This document shows positions 44,963 to 56,609 of a stretch of DNA of 64,000 bases, one piece after another. The stretch is taken from the NCBI GenBank assembly GCA_000827495.1, contig KN817552.1, positions 1 to 64,000 of the forward strand, read 5' to 3'. The stretch is from Hypholoma sublateritium FD-334 SS-4. Taxonomy: Eukaryota > Basidiomycota > Agaricomycetes > Agaricales > Strophariaceae. Position 1 is the first letter of the stretch, and the number at the start of each line of letters is the position of its first letter. The translations under genes were made by a program, and so were the position numbers. Under the pieces are notes generated by a model. That model did not search any database, was not told where the DNA came from, and saw only the letters and a program-made list of their open reading frames with translations.

Positions 44963-46809
44963 TCACTTGGCACCCTTATTCCTGGATACACCCGATAAGG
45001 AGATCACTCCACTGCCACTACCCTGTATGCTCCCCATACGATTCCGCCCTCTTGCAGCAGTGGAATTGAGCGGAGCTTTGAAATCTTTAGTCTCATAATC
45101 CCATGTTGCGTACAGCCGGGCGTCTGGTAGAACCGGCTTCACAGGCGAATCCTTCCCATTTATGGTGGGTGTTTCTTTGGGCTTCATGGTGACTGGCGTT
45201 GGGATGACACCGTCGGGGCCAGTAGTCAGCGCATTGGCATTCCATGGCGCTGCGATACCACTTCCGTAAAGTAGTGGCTTGCTTCCTCGGTGGAGGACAG
45301 GCGGGTTTGACAGGCGGCTCGTGCGTGCCAGGATCGTAGGCTAGAAAAAAAAATGAGATTCGAGAAGAGCTGCCCATCCCGGAAGGAAATACGAGCGATT
45401 TGCGTACCGGAAGAATGTGGCGGGCGAGCTCCGGTATCCGCGATGTCTGTTGGCTGATGAAGGGCGCAATTCGCTCACTGGCTGCAACCGGCCGCGAAGC
45501 TGTTGCAGGCAACTTGGGGTCTTTTTCGGCGCCTTCTTTGCTGCCTGGGGTGTCACCTATGGCGATGGGGTAAGACGGCTGGATGGTGGCGACTCGTGGC
45601 GTGCAGGGTCCAACGCTAGCAAATAGAGTATCCGCAGGGTTCCACCGATCATTCGATTGTGCCTGTTTTATTAGAGCCATAGCAACTTTATGTCGCGATG
45701 GATTTAGAGGAGGAAGTTCCGGAGGCGGGGGGTGCGTTAGGATGTAGTGGTATGCCAAAATCAGTGACGGTTCGACTTGCGGCGTAGGTAAAGGAGACTG
45801 TCGGGGTTGAGAAGTCGACAACGATGGAGCTGAAGGAAGATGCCATTCCGGGACGGAAGAGAGAGATGACTGGAAGTAGGGAACTTGCACTAGAATGTCC
45901 GACGCGGCTGCCGATGTTAGCGACTGGGAAAGAGTTGTTATGGGCTGCTTCTCTGGAGCCGCTTCTGGGACGTGGGCGGAAATCGGCATGATATGAGGCG
46001 TCATATGAGGCGTAGGAGGCACCTCTGACGTGGACACAGGCATTTCGTCAGATACGGTGGGGAATGGCGGTAAAAAGTCAGGTATATACTCCGGTGGTTC
46101 CCAGTTGGAGAAGCGTGCTCGTTTTCGAGTGGGTGATGAAGGATTCGAGATCGGAGATAGAGGCAGAGGGGGCGAGGAAGGCCGCTGTTGTCGTCTTTTG
46201 TGGATCAACTGGCCCGACGCCTCACCTTCGTTGTCGGTTACGAGCATTGGCTCTTCCTCGAAGTTGCCATGGCCATTTGGGACCCGAGGATCAGCATCGA
46301 CATCCATGCCTTCCTCTTCCCAACCATCGGAGTCCTCCTCATCATCACTCTCCCCTTCTTCTGGAGGAGTTGGTGCCCGCATATACTGTAGTGGAATGGC
46401 ATCGTCGTGGTCCTGACGCAGTCCCTCAGCGAGTTGGGCTGAATCCAGTGAGACAGAGAGATGAAAGCACCATGATGAACATACATTTGAACTCATGCAG
46501 GTCTTCTACCCGCCTCGCCGAATATAGAGCGTATCTGTTCAGCTCTTTTCCCTCTGTTGCGCAATAATCGCTCAGTTCGTCAATGTCGACACCGAGTTCA
46601 CTCAGTGCGCCTATAGCATCCCGTACAGTGAGCCCTGTCCGCCCGGCATGCTGGGAGTATTTTGCGCACGTCGACGTCAGCAGCGAGAGGTAGCGCGAGA
46701 GGAGATCGGTGAGGACGGATGAAGCCTGGCTTGACGAGCGAGAGAAAGCATGTGCGTGGAGAGTGCGCTGTGTCGCCGATTCTAGTAGTTTGTGGGCACC
46801 ACTGTCCAT
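44963..46809 (-). CDS. TAF8: TFIID subunit TAF8
   Basis: Three exons, right to left: 46809-46485, 46438-45408 and 45340-44963; 577 residues. The N-terminal bromodomain-associated histone fold runs from HKLLESATQRTLHAHAF to TVRDAIGALSELGVDIDEL. An acidic block (EEGESDDEEDSDGWEEE) and a basic Ser/Pro-rich linker follow. The diagnostic TAF8 C-terminal motif is EPPEYIPDFLPPFP, near residue 245. The rest is Pro-rich and ends in a basic tail. TAF8 pairs with TAF10 and helps nucleate TFIID for RNA polymerase II promoters. Bases 52,028-52,490 are a partial, broken copy of this gene. The upstream word GGAAAGTTCCCACGCTCAAA (46,898-46,917) is shared with that copy. Confidence 0.88.
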
Positions 46810-47943
46810 GTGAAACTGTCGGCGACGTAAGGGAGGCTGCGATGGTCGTGGTCGGCGCCGGTAACAAGCCTGCCACCGTCAGCCGCCTCTGAACTGGAAA
46901 GTTCCCACGCTCAAACAAACATACGCAATGTGGAGCCGCTAGCGTTTAATCTCAGCAGTTGTAGCCTTTTGCCACTACTTACCATGACCTCTCGTTGAAC
47001 ACTCTGAATGAACACGACCTTGTACTATCTAGCGACAACGGCCCTTCCGAAACGCTCCCAAGCGTGTTCACCAGAAACAATGTTCCAGGAGAGGCATTGA
47101 AGCACACTCCAACCGAATCCTCGCGCCTAGTCCATCGACTCGCAGAGCAATCGTAGAACGTTCAAGACCTCAGAAACGCTGGACACACGCGCTTTGATAC
47201 CATCTCGTTCGCTCCCCACTGCACTCAACAAGTCTATGCTGTATGAGAACCGCCAAAGATTCTATGACATTGCCTACAATGCATCCGACTCGCGGCACCG
47301 TGTCATGAAAACAGACAGGACAAACCAAGACGACGGCCTTAAAATCATAGAGGATGAGATGGAGTATACTGTAAATCACATGAGTGCCATGTTGAAGATT
47401 CTGGATGACGGAAATCGGTCCTCCAGAGGCTTAGGCATTGAAGGCGAAATTGTTCTTCGCGATTGCTAGTAAGTATGCCATTCGATCGACGGTACATTGA
47501 GTCCCTGGCTTGCGGACTGCAGGTTTCATTCGATTCACTGCGGGCTGGTACATATTATCATACCCAAAGGTTTCGTTGTCGCTATCTTGAGCGGCCATGA
47601 CTTGCGTCACTGCGAAAATTCAGAAATTATACCCATTTCATTCAAATGCAAGATCGAAAAGCCCGCATAACACTAGACTCGTGGCCAGCCTCCTTTGTAG
47701 TTCAATATACGACTATACGTACAGTTTGTAAAATGTGAGTTTTTTAATTTTTCTCAATATGACGAATTTGGACGGACTTCAGAAACTCAGATTCGGGGCT
47801 CAACACTTTTCGAAGCTGTGACACAGTTATAGTTGAAAAATCCTACTAGTAGTACATTTCTCAATAGGTAACCTGGGGAGGTATTTTCGCGCACTATTTC
47901 CCGATATGAAGCTTCCGATATGGGTACGCTAATACAAATCAAC
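46810..47943. other. Intergenic with one doubtful frame
   Basis: Includes the TAF8 upstream region and a possible plus-strand coding fragment at 47,194-47,469. Otherwise nothing is supported. Confidence 0.45.
47194..47469 (+). CDS. Doubtful protein fragment, unknown
   Basis: An open frame with coding-like composition: LYENRQRFYDIAYNASDSRH and then EMEYTVNHMSAMLKILDDG. The first ATG in frame is at 47,236. It ends RDC just before a good donor (GTAAGT at 47,471). A following stretch, 47,522-47,670, also looks coding (GLVHIIIPKGFVVAILSG), but joining the two creates TAG across the splice. It could be a decayed gene, or an upstream exon may be missing. Confidence 0.25.
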   Translation: MIPSRSLPTALNKSMLYENRQRFYDIAYNASDSRHRVMKTDRTNQDDGLKIIEDEMEYTVNHMSAMLKILDDGNRSSRGLGIEGEIVLRDC

Positions 47944-48490
47944 CTAGATAGTGGCGCAGGCGAGCGAGCTCGTTTGGTCATCAAACCCGAGCACTCCATC
48001 GGTGGTGACCACTTCTGCGAAGTCCCACGTCCCAGACGTGAGGAAGATAGAGTCGGTAGTAAACGTCGTGCACTCAAAATCTCTGCACGAACGAGCAGAA
48101 AAACGGTCAGATGTGTCCTAATTTGAATGGAAACGAAAAGGAATGCCACGAACTCGTAGAAGAAGCATGCGAGCCCCTCAGGGATCGTCGCGGCCGTGAT
48201 CTCCTTGAAGAGGAAGCCGAAGCTGTCAAGCAGGTCGGTGCACCCACCGATCCCAGTTTGAGCGGGGAGTATAGTGCAAGAGTCTGACGCGGTGCACACT
48301 GTGATATCGATGAGAACGACTTGCTGCAGGAGCGTTTGCCTTGTCAGTGGGGTATCATGGGGGACATCTACTAGTATGATAAACGTACCCGAGTCATGAT
48401 GGCGGTAGGATTGGGAGCAGCAACAGTAAATACTGCAAGACCCAAAAAGGTCAAGGCAGTCAAAGCCTGGCTACGCGGAAAGCTAAACAT
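47944..48490 (-). CDS. Small secreted cysteine-containing protein
   Basis: Exons 48490-48389, 48323-48154 and 48082-47944 encode 136 residues. Residues 1 to about 24, with core ALTALTFLGLAVFTVAA, form a clear signal peptide. The mature part has six cysteines: VCTASDSC, GGC, LACFFYEDFEC and a last one in SLACATI. Spacing suggests disulphides. The body is otherwise uncharged and beta-rich. No family recognised; basidiomycete genomes carry many such small secreted proteins, some acting at the hyphal surface. The donor for the second intron is GTTCGT, chosen because it restores frame with the third exon. A TTATAAG box lies about 85 nt upstream. Confidence 0.7.
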
Positions 48491-49409
48491 ACTGAGGAAA
48501 CTCAGGATACGAGCAAGATAGTATATGCACTTCGACAGTGGGATTCCCAGTGGAGATCCAGTATTAAACCTGTGGCTTATAAGCATAAGAGGAGTCCTAC
48601 CCGTAGCAGTGGGATCCAATGAATAGCATTGTGTTGGCTAATTGCAGTTGCCCGCAGCCAATTTCAATGTAGTTACGATAATCCCGGCGATCGACTAAAA
48701 ATAGGCTACACAACATACTTACCTGTTTAGGGAATTTTGTCCTTTCGGACTCGTCGACAATAGAACAGCGGATGTCGAGGATTGCTCCAGTGAATTAGGT
48801 AATAGATACGCTCAAATTTACGGCAAAGACACTCTCATTAATCTGCTAGTCCATTTAGTTCTCACTTTGTTTTAAAACAATTTTGGTTGCTTGGAGAGAT
48901 CCATTTTAGCAGGAGCGAAGTCGCAAAGCGATGAAGCGACTCCGAGTGACTCTGATGGACTCAGAGAATATGGATTTTGACATGTCTGGAGAATCTGATG
49001 TGATTCACGAGTGCGTACATTATCAAATTTATACTAGTTAACAACCCGATCAGCCAGCGTGATGATCGCCAGAGATCTTGAAGTTCTGCAAATCAATCAG
49101 CTTTTTTTCAAGCGCTGGAAAGAGACGTCGAAAGTTCAAACAGCCCATACATGAACTTCAGTAGTATGGACTTCGGTAGTACGCAAGTAGATAAAGACTA
49201 CAGCTCCTACATTGGATGCAGCCTTGCGAAAAACTTGATTTCAACAACGTGGATTGTGGTGTCATCTGAAAGAAGGTCTTCTGGGAATACGGTGTAAAAG
49301 AAGATCATTTTCAGCACGACACAGATGTACGGGTACCGAGGTCCGGTTGAGAGCTAAAGTCAGAGGGTAGTTCGAGATTTCGTCCTATCTTTGTAATTGT
49401 AATTTTCAG
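48491..49409. other. Divergent intergenic region, no gene seen
   Basis: Shared upstream region of two outward-facing secreted-protein genes. AT-rich, with no motif-bearing frame. Confidence 0.5.
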
Positions 49410-49417
49410 TATAAAAG
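49410..49417 (+). promoter_or_regulatory. TATA box of the HsbA-like gene
   Basis: TATAAAAG 98 nt before the ATG at 49,508, a strong match to the consensus. Confidence 0.6.
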
Positions 49418-49507
49418 GGAAGGAAACATGATAACTGTAGCTCAGCACAATATTCCTCAACTCTCAGATTTCAGTGAACAATCCAGTGACAAACCTTTAC
49501 GTCGGTT

Positions 49508-50263
49508 ATGGTCTACATCAAATATTCCTTAGTCTTTCTACTCTGCGCCGCTTCCGTTGCACTAGCAACGCTTGCACAGATAAAACAACAACTTAGCTTT
49601 GTTTCTAGTAATTCCACGAATTGGGGCAACTTGCTTAACGCGTTCGACACCAGTGGAGAATCAGAGGCCGTTGCGATCGTAAGACTCAGGACTACTTTAA
49701 TATATATATGAGGCTCACAAAAAAACAGGATATTCTCATCGCCGGTCAGAGCCTTTCTGAATCTTTGGCCCTCGCGGCTGAATTGACGATAGTAAGATTC
49801 ATGCCTTTTCTTTCACAGTAGAGACTAAATCAAGCATCATCTAACTAAAGGCGAACGGAGTCTTAAGTGCCGATGACGGCACGGACTTGGCTAATATTAT
49901 CATGCTGTGCATATTGGACTTTCTACAATTCCTGGATCTTCTTGTCGAGGAGAAGGACCTTTTTATCGGTCAGTGCTCTTCTTCCAAAACTGTAGATATT
50001 ATGCTAGACGGTAATATAGCCACGCCCCTTGGCGTAACCATTCAGGGCTTCATTCTGAGTGACCTGAGAAATCTGAATGCAACCAGCCTCGCGTTTGCTG
50101 ACGCTTACATCGGAGTTTCTTCTTCAGTAAGCTCCAGTTCACCAATTCCCGAATAATATCACTGACCGTCTTTTGCTAGGCGTCATTTGTGACTGAGGCA
50201 GAGCAGATCAGGAGGGAACTTGTTAGTGTATTAGGTGCTGCCTTGGCTGCATATGGCGATTAA
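49508..50263 (+). CDS. HsbA-like secreted cell-wall protein
   Basis: Exons 49508-49678, 49729-49791, 49851-50126 and 50180-50263 encode 197 residues. The signal peptide is MVYIKYSLVFLLCAASVALA. The rest is an all-helical, Ala/Leu/Ser-rich protein: AIDILIAGQSLSESLALAA, LVEEKDLFIG, LNATSLAFADAYIG and [21 protein letters not shown]. This helix pattern and the ending match the hydrophobic surface-binding protein A family (HsbA, cell-wall galactomannoprotein type). HsbA of Aspergillus adsorbs to hydrophobic surfaces and recruits hydrolases. The stretch 49,969-49,995 looks like a 27-nt intron but is in frame and too short, so it was kept as coding. A strong TATA box lies upstream. Confidence 0.72.
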
Positions 50264-52019
50264 TCTACTGTTGGACTCATAAGTAGCAGCACATACGTTT
50301 GGGAATTGGTGATATAATTTGTTATGCTTTCAGTGTATTGAGTCGAATGGTTGAATGGTCGAATAGAGCGATAGTAGAATTTGAAGAAGACAGAAAACCA
50401 ATATAATTGAATCAATTCAGAGAAAGTGAGGGCGGCACCCGCACTGATCATGCACTGCTGGTATTCCTACCTCACCTGAACGTCATAGCGCCACAATAAA
50501 AAAATCGGGACCTAGATAAAGATGGACCATATTGAAGTCTACGCCCTGAGGCGGGATTCTGAGCAGTACGAAGTAGTACAAAAATAGAGTCTGGGGGGTG
50601 TTGGTGATGACCTTACGCACAACTTGACATTGCGAGGCTAATGTGCCAGTCCTGAAATAACGATGGGATTTCATATTATAGCCAACAACGTCCGCGGTAA
50701 TGCCTTCAGGGGCGCTAGTCTCACAAACAGGAAACGACTGGATTTCGGAAGCGAAGACAGAGCTATTAGAACAGGACTCACTCCGCTCCAGGGTGGAAGC
50801 TTGCTGCCATGGAATCGCGGAATCTGAATAAGCAGGGAAAAGCCCTGCTTCCGAAGACGGTACATATGGATGGACTCGACTATGCGGGAATTTTGAAATA
50901 GATAAAAAATGACAGGCACTGCTCTTTGATTCAATGCTTTAAGCTTTAAGTGTGACGTTGGATACCCTATATGCATGGGAGAGCACCGCTGTGCTACGCC
51001 CAAGCTACGCCTGACGGGCACTTACGACGCGTATGGTATAAGGGCCCTACCATCTGCATGCGCGCAGGGGATCCGAGAAGCTCTGCGCGTGAATGTCCGG
51101 GCAGAGCCTAACGACCATGTGGTCAGCGAGGGTGCGCGTGCGTGCGAAGGCAGGCAGGCGAGCAACGGGGAGTCGCACTGCCTGCCCTGTTGATGAGCCG
51201 TTGCCCTCCGTCCGCGTGCGCGCGCGCGCGAGGCACGGTCCATAGAAATAAAGGGAGGCGCGAGGCCTGTATTTTCGATGGATGGTAGGGTGAGTAGCGG
51301 AGGGACAGGTCGCGCGTGTGGACGACGGGGGTGATGATTTTCAAGTAGCGAGGCAAGCACGCGCGTGTGTGAGTACATGGTGCGGCGGGCGCTACGCCTG
51401 GCGAGATGGGTATCTGGCGATAGGCTGACGATAGGCTGGCGCGTAAAGGGAGCTCGTTCGGAGATATCAGAAGGAAGTATGGTAGGCGGATGAGACGGCG
51501 GAACAGGCGCGGAGAGGCGCAGAGGGACAAATGGGGGATACTGGGAGAATGAACACCCTGCGAAAGAACAGCGCAGACGTCCACTGGCAGTTACAATTGT
51601 AATATGATTGTACTCCGTCGCCCCCGCACGGGGGAGCGCAGCAGACAATGCAGAAGCGGCGCAGAGTACCATAAGCTTTGCCTGCGGCTGTGGACGCTGA
51701 GTGGACCGCAGCAGGTGGAAAGATGATGCGCGGCGTGGACCAGGGCCATCGTCAATGTAGAGATATACGTCGGGAAACATCGAGGAAGAGGTAAACCGCA
51801 ATCGTCCGGCCGGGCCTGCGGAGATGGACTGTGCAGCGGGTGGTGGTTGTGTAGCCAATTTATGGATGGGCTGCTGGAGCTGGAGATTGGGGCGCAGAAT
51901 TGTGGTGCGGGTGGCGGGAAATAGCGAGCAAGCCCAAGGCACGACGTAAGTCAAACGTAAGTACCGGTGCGGTCTGGCTGTCCACGCTGGTTTCTCGAGT
52001 CTCCTTCTTTGTGGCCGGC
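50264..52019. other. Gene-free; AT-rich then GC-rich
   Basis: 50,264-51,000 is AT-rich without genes. 51,020-52,020 is GC-rich; a long minus-strand frame crosses it but lacks family motifs and is rich in Pro, Arg and Ser as expected of chance frames in GC-rich DNA. A short GC dinucleotide run sits at about 51,212-51,231. Confidence 0.45.
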
Positions 52020-52027
52020 GAGCCTGC

Positions 52028-52490
52028 ATTGGGATGACGCCGTCGGGGGCAGCAGTCAGCACATTGGCATCCCATGGCGCTGCGACGCCAATTCCGTAAA
52101 GCAGTGGAGGAAAGGCGAATTCGATAGGCGGCTCGTGCGCACGAGAGCCGTAGGCTAGACAAAAAATGAGATTCTAGAAGGTCTGCCCATCTCAGAAGGA
52201 AACATGAGTAACTTTCGTACCGGAAGAATGTAGCGGAGTCGCCCAGCTCGTCGATGTCGACGGCAAGTTCACTCAGCGCCCCAATAGTACCGCATGCTGG
52301 GAGTATTTTGTGCACGTCGACGTCAACAGAGCGAGGAACGTGAGAGGAGTTCCGTGAAGACGGACGACAAGGCCTGGCTTGACGAGGAGAGAAAGCATGT
52401 GCATGGAGAGCGCCATCGTTGGGCTCGCCTCTGGATTGGAAAGTTCCCACGCTCAAACAAACGCACGAAATGCGGAGCCGCCTGTGTTTA
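52028..52490 (-). pseudogene. Truncated TAF8 copy
   Basis: This stretch is a shrunken copy of TAF8 (parent at 44,963-46,809) in the same orientation. It keeps the sequence around the last TAF8 intron, including that intron (CTAGACAAAAAATGAGATTC matches the parent's acceptor region), part of the histone-fold exon (TIGALSELAVDIDEL in one frame) and the parent's upstream word GGAAAGTTCCCACGCTCAAA. Parental sequence from about 45,422 to 46,566 is missing, which removes the acidic block and the EPPEYIPDFLPPFP motif. Frames are broken, so it cannot make TAF8. Intron retention shows duplication at DNA level, not a retrocopy. Confidence 0.85.
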
Positions 52491-52507
52491 ACTTGACTCT
52501 CTCCATC

Positions 52508-53963
52508 ATGTGCGGCCGCTTTTCTCTCCGCCTTGACGTATGTGTATGATATTTATCTAGATGTCGTCCTCTCAAACCATCACCAGCGCGACGATATCCA
52601 ACAGCTTGAAGGCTACGACCTCGCCGTCGAGGAATGGGAAGACGAGGTCGAGTTCACTCCGAGATATAATGTCGCACCGCGCACTCAGGCGCCTGTCATT
52701 CGTCATCCCAATTCTGCAGCTGATTCTGGAAGAAACGCCGACGCTCTTGTTATGCAAACCATGAAGTGGGGTCTCGTTCCGCACTGGAGCAAGTTCGAAG
52801 ACAAGTCGCTGAACACCATCAATGCCCGGTCTGAGAACCTTGTGGACGGCGGGGGTGTATGGGCCAGCATCAAAGGCAAGAATCGATGCGCCGTTCCCTG
52901 TCAAGGGTATGCACTCAGTGACTAGGCTGTCTTCTTGATTTCATGAACGTCACTGCAGCTATTACGAATGGCTTACTAAAGGGAAAGACAAACTGCCTCA
53001 CTTCACCAAACGCAAGGACAATAGACTCCTTTTGCTCGCTGGCCTTTACGACTCTGTCGTCTTGGACGGTGAATAGCCTTCGTATGCTATATTCTATGGG
53101 CTCCTAAACTTTCGGACCTACTTAATCAGGCAAAACGCTCTGGACATTCACAATAGTCACTACCGACGCGAACAAAGAGTTCTCTTGGCTGCATGACCGT
53201 CAACCTGTGATCCTTTCTAACCTCAACGCGGTCATTCGATGGCTCGACACGTCTTCGCAGATGTGGAATCCCGAGCTGACAAAAATGGTCCAACCGTATA
53301 GCGACGCGGCTGCACCTTTGGAGTGGTGAGCTACATCTTCCATCCGCTTGAGCGCTCGTAAAATAATGACAGCTAACTTGTAGCTACGCCGTCCCAAAGG
53401 AAGTCGGAAAGGTGGGGACGGAGTCTCCTAGCTTCATCCAGCCCATCTCCACTCGACGTGACGGTATCAAGGCTATGTTTTCGAAGCAGGAACAAGCCAG
53501 TTCGCCAGCGAAACCTCACGATAAAGGTCAAAAGCGCAAATTAAAGTCGACATTATCTTCGTCGGGGAGGACACGCGAAGAATTAAAGGCGGAGACGGAT
53601 GAGGCGGGAACAAGCCGTCGGCTCAAACGCCCGAAACTTGGCGGCACTGACAACGTGAGTTGCTCTCAATGATCTACCCTTTCACTTTGTGCAGATATCG
53701 TTATATTGACGCATTGACCGGTAATTCAATATGATAGGACGGTATCCCAAATAATTTGTTTTCACCTAGCGAATCTCCTACAAGAGGTCATGAGAAAAAA
53801 TACAGATCCTCTCCGCCGAGGGTTGATAAACCATCTGAGACGCGGTCCGAGTCCGTGAAGGTTCGCTGTTATCTTGGCAGTTCTAATCATAAATCAGTGA
53901 CACCGATCTTTCCAGGCGGGCTCCAAAAGGAAGGGCGCGCTTGATTCGTTTTTTCTTTCCTGA
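52508..53963 (+). CDS. SRAP/HMCES abasic-site DNA-protein crosslink sensor
   Basis: Seven exons: 52508-52537, 52587-52906, 52959-53068, 53130-53325, 53384-53654, 53738-53860 and 53916-53963; 365 residues. The catalytic cysteine is residue 2 (MCGRFSLRLD), freed by Met removal. Other SRAP signatures: RYNVAPRTQAPVI with the conserved Asn, MKWGLVPHWS, NARSENL, RCAVPCQGYYEWL with the active-site Glu, LLAGLYDSV, FTIVTTDAN and HDRQPVIL with the conserved His. The domain forms a thiazolidine crosslink to abasic sites in single-stranded DNA, shielding forks. The C-terminal 110 residues are basic and disordered and end KGALDSFFLS, which resembles a PCNA-interacting box with Lys in place of the usual Gln. 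The first exon is only 30 nt. The gene starts 18 bp from the end of the TAF8 relic, head to head with it. Confidence 0.92.
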
Positions 53964-55278
53964 AAAGATACTCACAACAAAGAAAGTTCGACAAACTGTA
54001 TACCGCATAGCTAAGAGCGCCAAAGTGGTTCCAGTCTCTCGAATAATTTGTTTTCCACCGCCTCCTCTGCTGGTCAAATGCTCCTCGTTCTTATGATCCA
54101 TTCTCTTTCAATTCCTCATATTCATTGCAACTACATCCATGCATCACTGGATCAGGCGGAGGTTGATGTTGACCGGTCGACCTTGAGCTGTCGATGCGGA
54201 CCGAGTTGGGGTTCCTTTGCGTTCGTCACAACCATGGGATGCGGCGCTCCGCTGCTCTACGCCCCGGGTCAGAATGATCGGGCTGTACATGTCAAGCATT
54301 GCACTTACGACGGGCATCTTGCTCGAAGTGCATCCAATTAGTAACTGCTATGATACCATCGTTAGCTCTTGGCTCTCTATATTTTCCGGAAAGACGATAA
54401 AGCTGCAGTAGAACTCAAACGTGGAACTAACGAGTGAGTATCTATAGGCTACCTACCACCTGACGTGATCGGCCCTATGGAGTGTGACACAGGTTCTGAC
54501 ATCAGACTCGTAATAGACCAGTAAATCTTTTCCTTTCCACCAGTTGGGACCTGAGTCTTTTCTTGTTATCACTTCGGATCATCATAGGTTGATAACATAT
54601 GTACTAAAATAAGTAAGTTTAGCAGTTGGTGTGATTTCTACTCGAGTGGTTAAGTACGTGGACACAAGTGGCCATGGCAATTTATGCAATGCGCTGGCCA
54701 AGCGCGAACAACGGCACACTGTGGAGAACGACGATGAAGGGGATACGAGAGGCTAGAAAGACCATTGGCGTGCGTCCACCGAGAGGGGTCATCCGCATGT
54801 GCCGCGAGATAACGCAGGTGCACACAAGCTTGCCGGTTGAGCACGGTCCTCGTAACGTTTGCGCCCTATCCACGGGCGCGCCGAACAGAGCCCACAGACG
54901 AATGTTCGAGTCCGCCGCCCAGCCCCAGTATGTTCTGGATTGACACACAAAACAGCCCCCCTGCCGCACCTGCCGCTTTCAAAACAAGCGGTGTGTGCGT
55001 GTATATGTAGGCGAGCGGCGCTCCAGACTTTCATAGTAAGATGATAGCTGAGCTGTGGTGAGCAAACGTACACGCCACGGCGCATATATGCGGAAACCGT
55101 GCCACTGCGGTGAATCAAGACCTTCGCGAACGAGTGTTTAGAACACCCGCGGAGGAAATGAGAGGCGGGAGATGGTTGTGATAGAATTAAGGGAGTGCGG
55201 CGGGTACACCAAACCCAGCCAACGCGCAGAGTACCGCTGTCTCATGCGTAATGGAGCGCTAGAGGCCCAGGGCTCGAG
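53964..55278. other. Intergenic, no gene seen
   Basis: Short frames only. At 54,636-54,665 the word CTCGAGTGGTTAAGTACGTGG resembles the A-box half of a tRNA-Ser or tRNA-Leu, but no T-arm follows. Confidence 0.45.
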
Positions 55279-55755
55279 TCATTGTTGATGAGGCCAGCAA
55301 GCCTGATATAAGAGCACCTCCGAGAGGGCGACTGATGGCAGACGCAGAGACGATGGTGGGTAGGGGCCGGGGGGAACCCGGGATCGCAGTTCTACAGACA
55401 AGATGACAGCGCGGCCGCCATGAGAGTCACCCCCATCTCCCTCGACCCAACACCAAGACCGGGTGAACAAGGAGCGCACCACAGGCTCCGTGCTATACAC
55501 AATAGACGAGAGATCCTTCCTTGCAATTTCCAGAGTCAGAGCCGCCGTGCATTTCTCCGGGGCTTGCAGTGCCAGAGTACATATGAGCGTCGTGTTCGGC
55601 TCCTGTTCAATGTTCTGAAAGTGGGCATGGAAGGTTTCAGGAGGAGGGCAGAGACGCGGGCACGATAGCGAAAGCGAAGAAATGAGCGGGAGGTAGAAAC
55701 CAGAACTGGAGACCCGAAACTTGAAAGAACAGGAGGACGAACCGCAGTTACGCAT
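55279..55755 (-). CDS. Doubtful open frame, unknown
   Basis: A 158-residue frame from ATG with fairly even composition in its centre (HFQNIEQEPNTTLICTLALQ). No signal peptide, domain or intron support; the tail is Pro/Ser-rich. It may be a gene relic or chance in GC-rich DNA. Confidence 0.2.
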   Translation of the reverse strand: MRNCGSSSCSFKFRVSSSGFYLPLISSLSLSCPRLCPPPETFHAHFQNIEQEPNTTLICTLALQAPEKCTAALTLEIARKDLSSIVYSTEPVVRSLFTRSWCWVEGDGGDSHGGRAVILSVELRSRVPPGPYPPSSLRLPSVALSEVLLYQACWPHQQ

Positions 55756-55954
55756 TGTTGTGGCATTTTACGGAGCGTGGGAACACGGTTACAGAAGCGG
55801 CGGAAATTGACAACAGAATACTGAGCTGCCAGGCAAGCCGCAGAAGTTCAGAGCTTAGCAGTCTGAAGAGTTTTATGATGTATCGTGGAATTTGGATGCA
55901 ACAAAACTTGAAAGTTTCAGGAAATAAATGACGATGCAAATCACAAAAAATGCT

Positions 55955-56044
55955 CTCTCTGTCTGGGAATCGAACCCAGCTTTCGCGCGTACAACACTTC
56001 GTGAAAATGACAAGCGCGTGTACTAACCGATATACTAACAAAGA
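55955..56044 (-). tRNA. tRNA-Asp (GUC) with intron
   Basis: On the minus strand the acceptor stem TCTTTGT pairs with ACAGAGA, followed by discriminator G. The A-box region is TAGTATATCGGTTAGTA. The anticodon arm is CGCGC-TTGTCA...C-GCGCG, giving anticodon GTC, with an intron of about 18 nt after position 37. The T arm is CTGGG-TTCGATT-CCCAG. Six Ts after the gene act as the polymerase III terminator. Confidence 0.92.
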
Positions 56045-56609
56045 TTACGTACTTTCAGCAGTACTGAAGGTTGCAACTCCCAGTCGCCTCTAAGGTGTGT
56101 ACTTACACGCCACGCCCGACCACCGAATCCCGACCAGACAGATAGGGGACCACCATGCGATGAAAAGAACGAGTTAAGCAGGTGTATGTAAGATAAGCAA
56201 TGAAAATGAAAATAGGCACGCTGCCCGGCAGAGGGCGACGCACGTTCGACGTATCGATATGTATGTATATGCTACGAACAGGAAAAACCAACGCCAGGAG
56301 AAAGGGAATCAGCGGACGATGGCGATAGCAGGTGTCTAGAATCCAATCGCAAAGTAAAGGGGACATAAACTATATCTTGAGCACAACTTCTACTAAAAAA
56401 AAAGTGTAAAAAAGAGCAGGACGGACAAGTTCAGTGTCAAATGGTAGCGGGTAGGGGTGGCGGCAGGGAGCAGCAACGCGCGCGCGCGCCGTATTCCAAG
56501 TGAACTGCAAATATGTTTATATTCTGGAAATCCTAGTGGCCTCGTACCATCAGAGGACGTACGCGCCTTCGTTCTTCTTTTCCTCCCCTTCCCCACCTCG
56601 GCACCCGCA
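56045..56609. other. Intergenic, no gene seen
   Basis: AT-rich upstream of the tRNA, then the 3' region of PCT1. A CG dinucleotide run lies at about 56,476-56,491. Confidence 0.5.

Noticed and set aside
30400..46809. A secondary-metabolite cluster around the dioxygenase
   Set aside because: Neighbours are housekeeping genes (PIH1, DAHP synthase, RRP42, TAF8); no synthase, P450 or transporter is nearby.
49969..49995. 27-nt intron in the HsbA-like gene
   Set aside because: Too short for spliceosomal introns here, and divisible by three with an open frame, so treated as coding.
51022..52062. Long minus-strand open frame of 346 codons
   Set aside because: Its first part is only the TAF8 relic read in one frame; the rest is Pro/Arg/Ser-rich with no domain, as expected for chance frames in GC-rich DNA.
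54636..54665. Half of a tRNA-Ser/Leu (A-box word)
   Set aside because: No anticodon arm or T-arm could be paired downstream.
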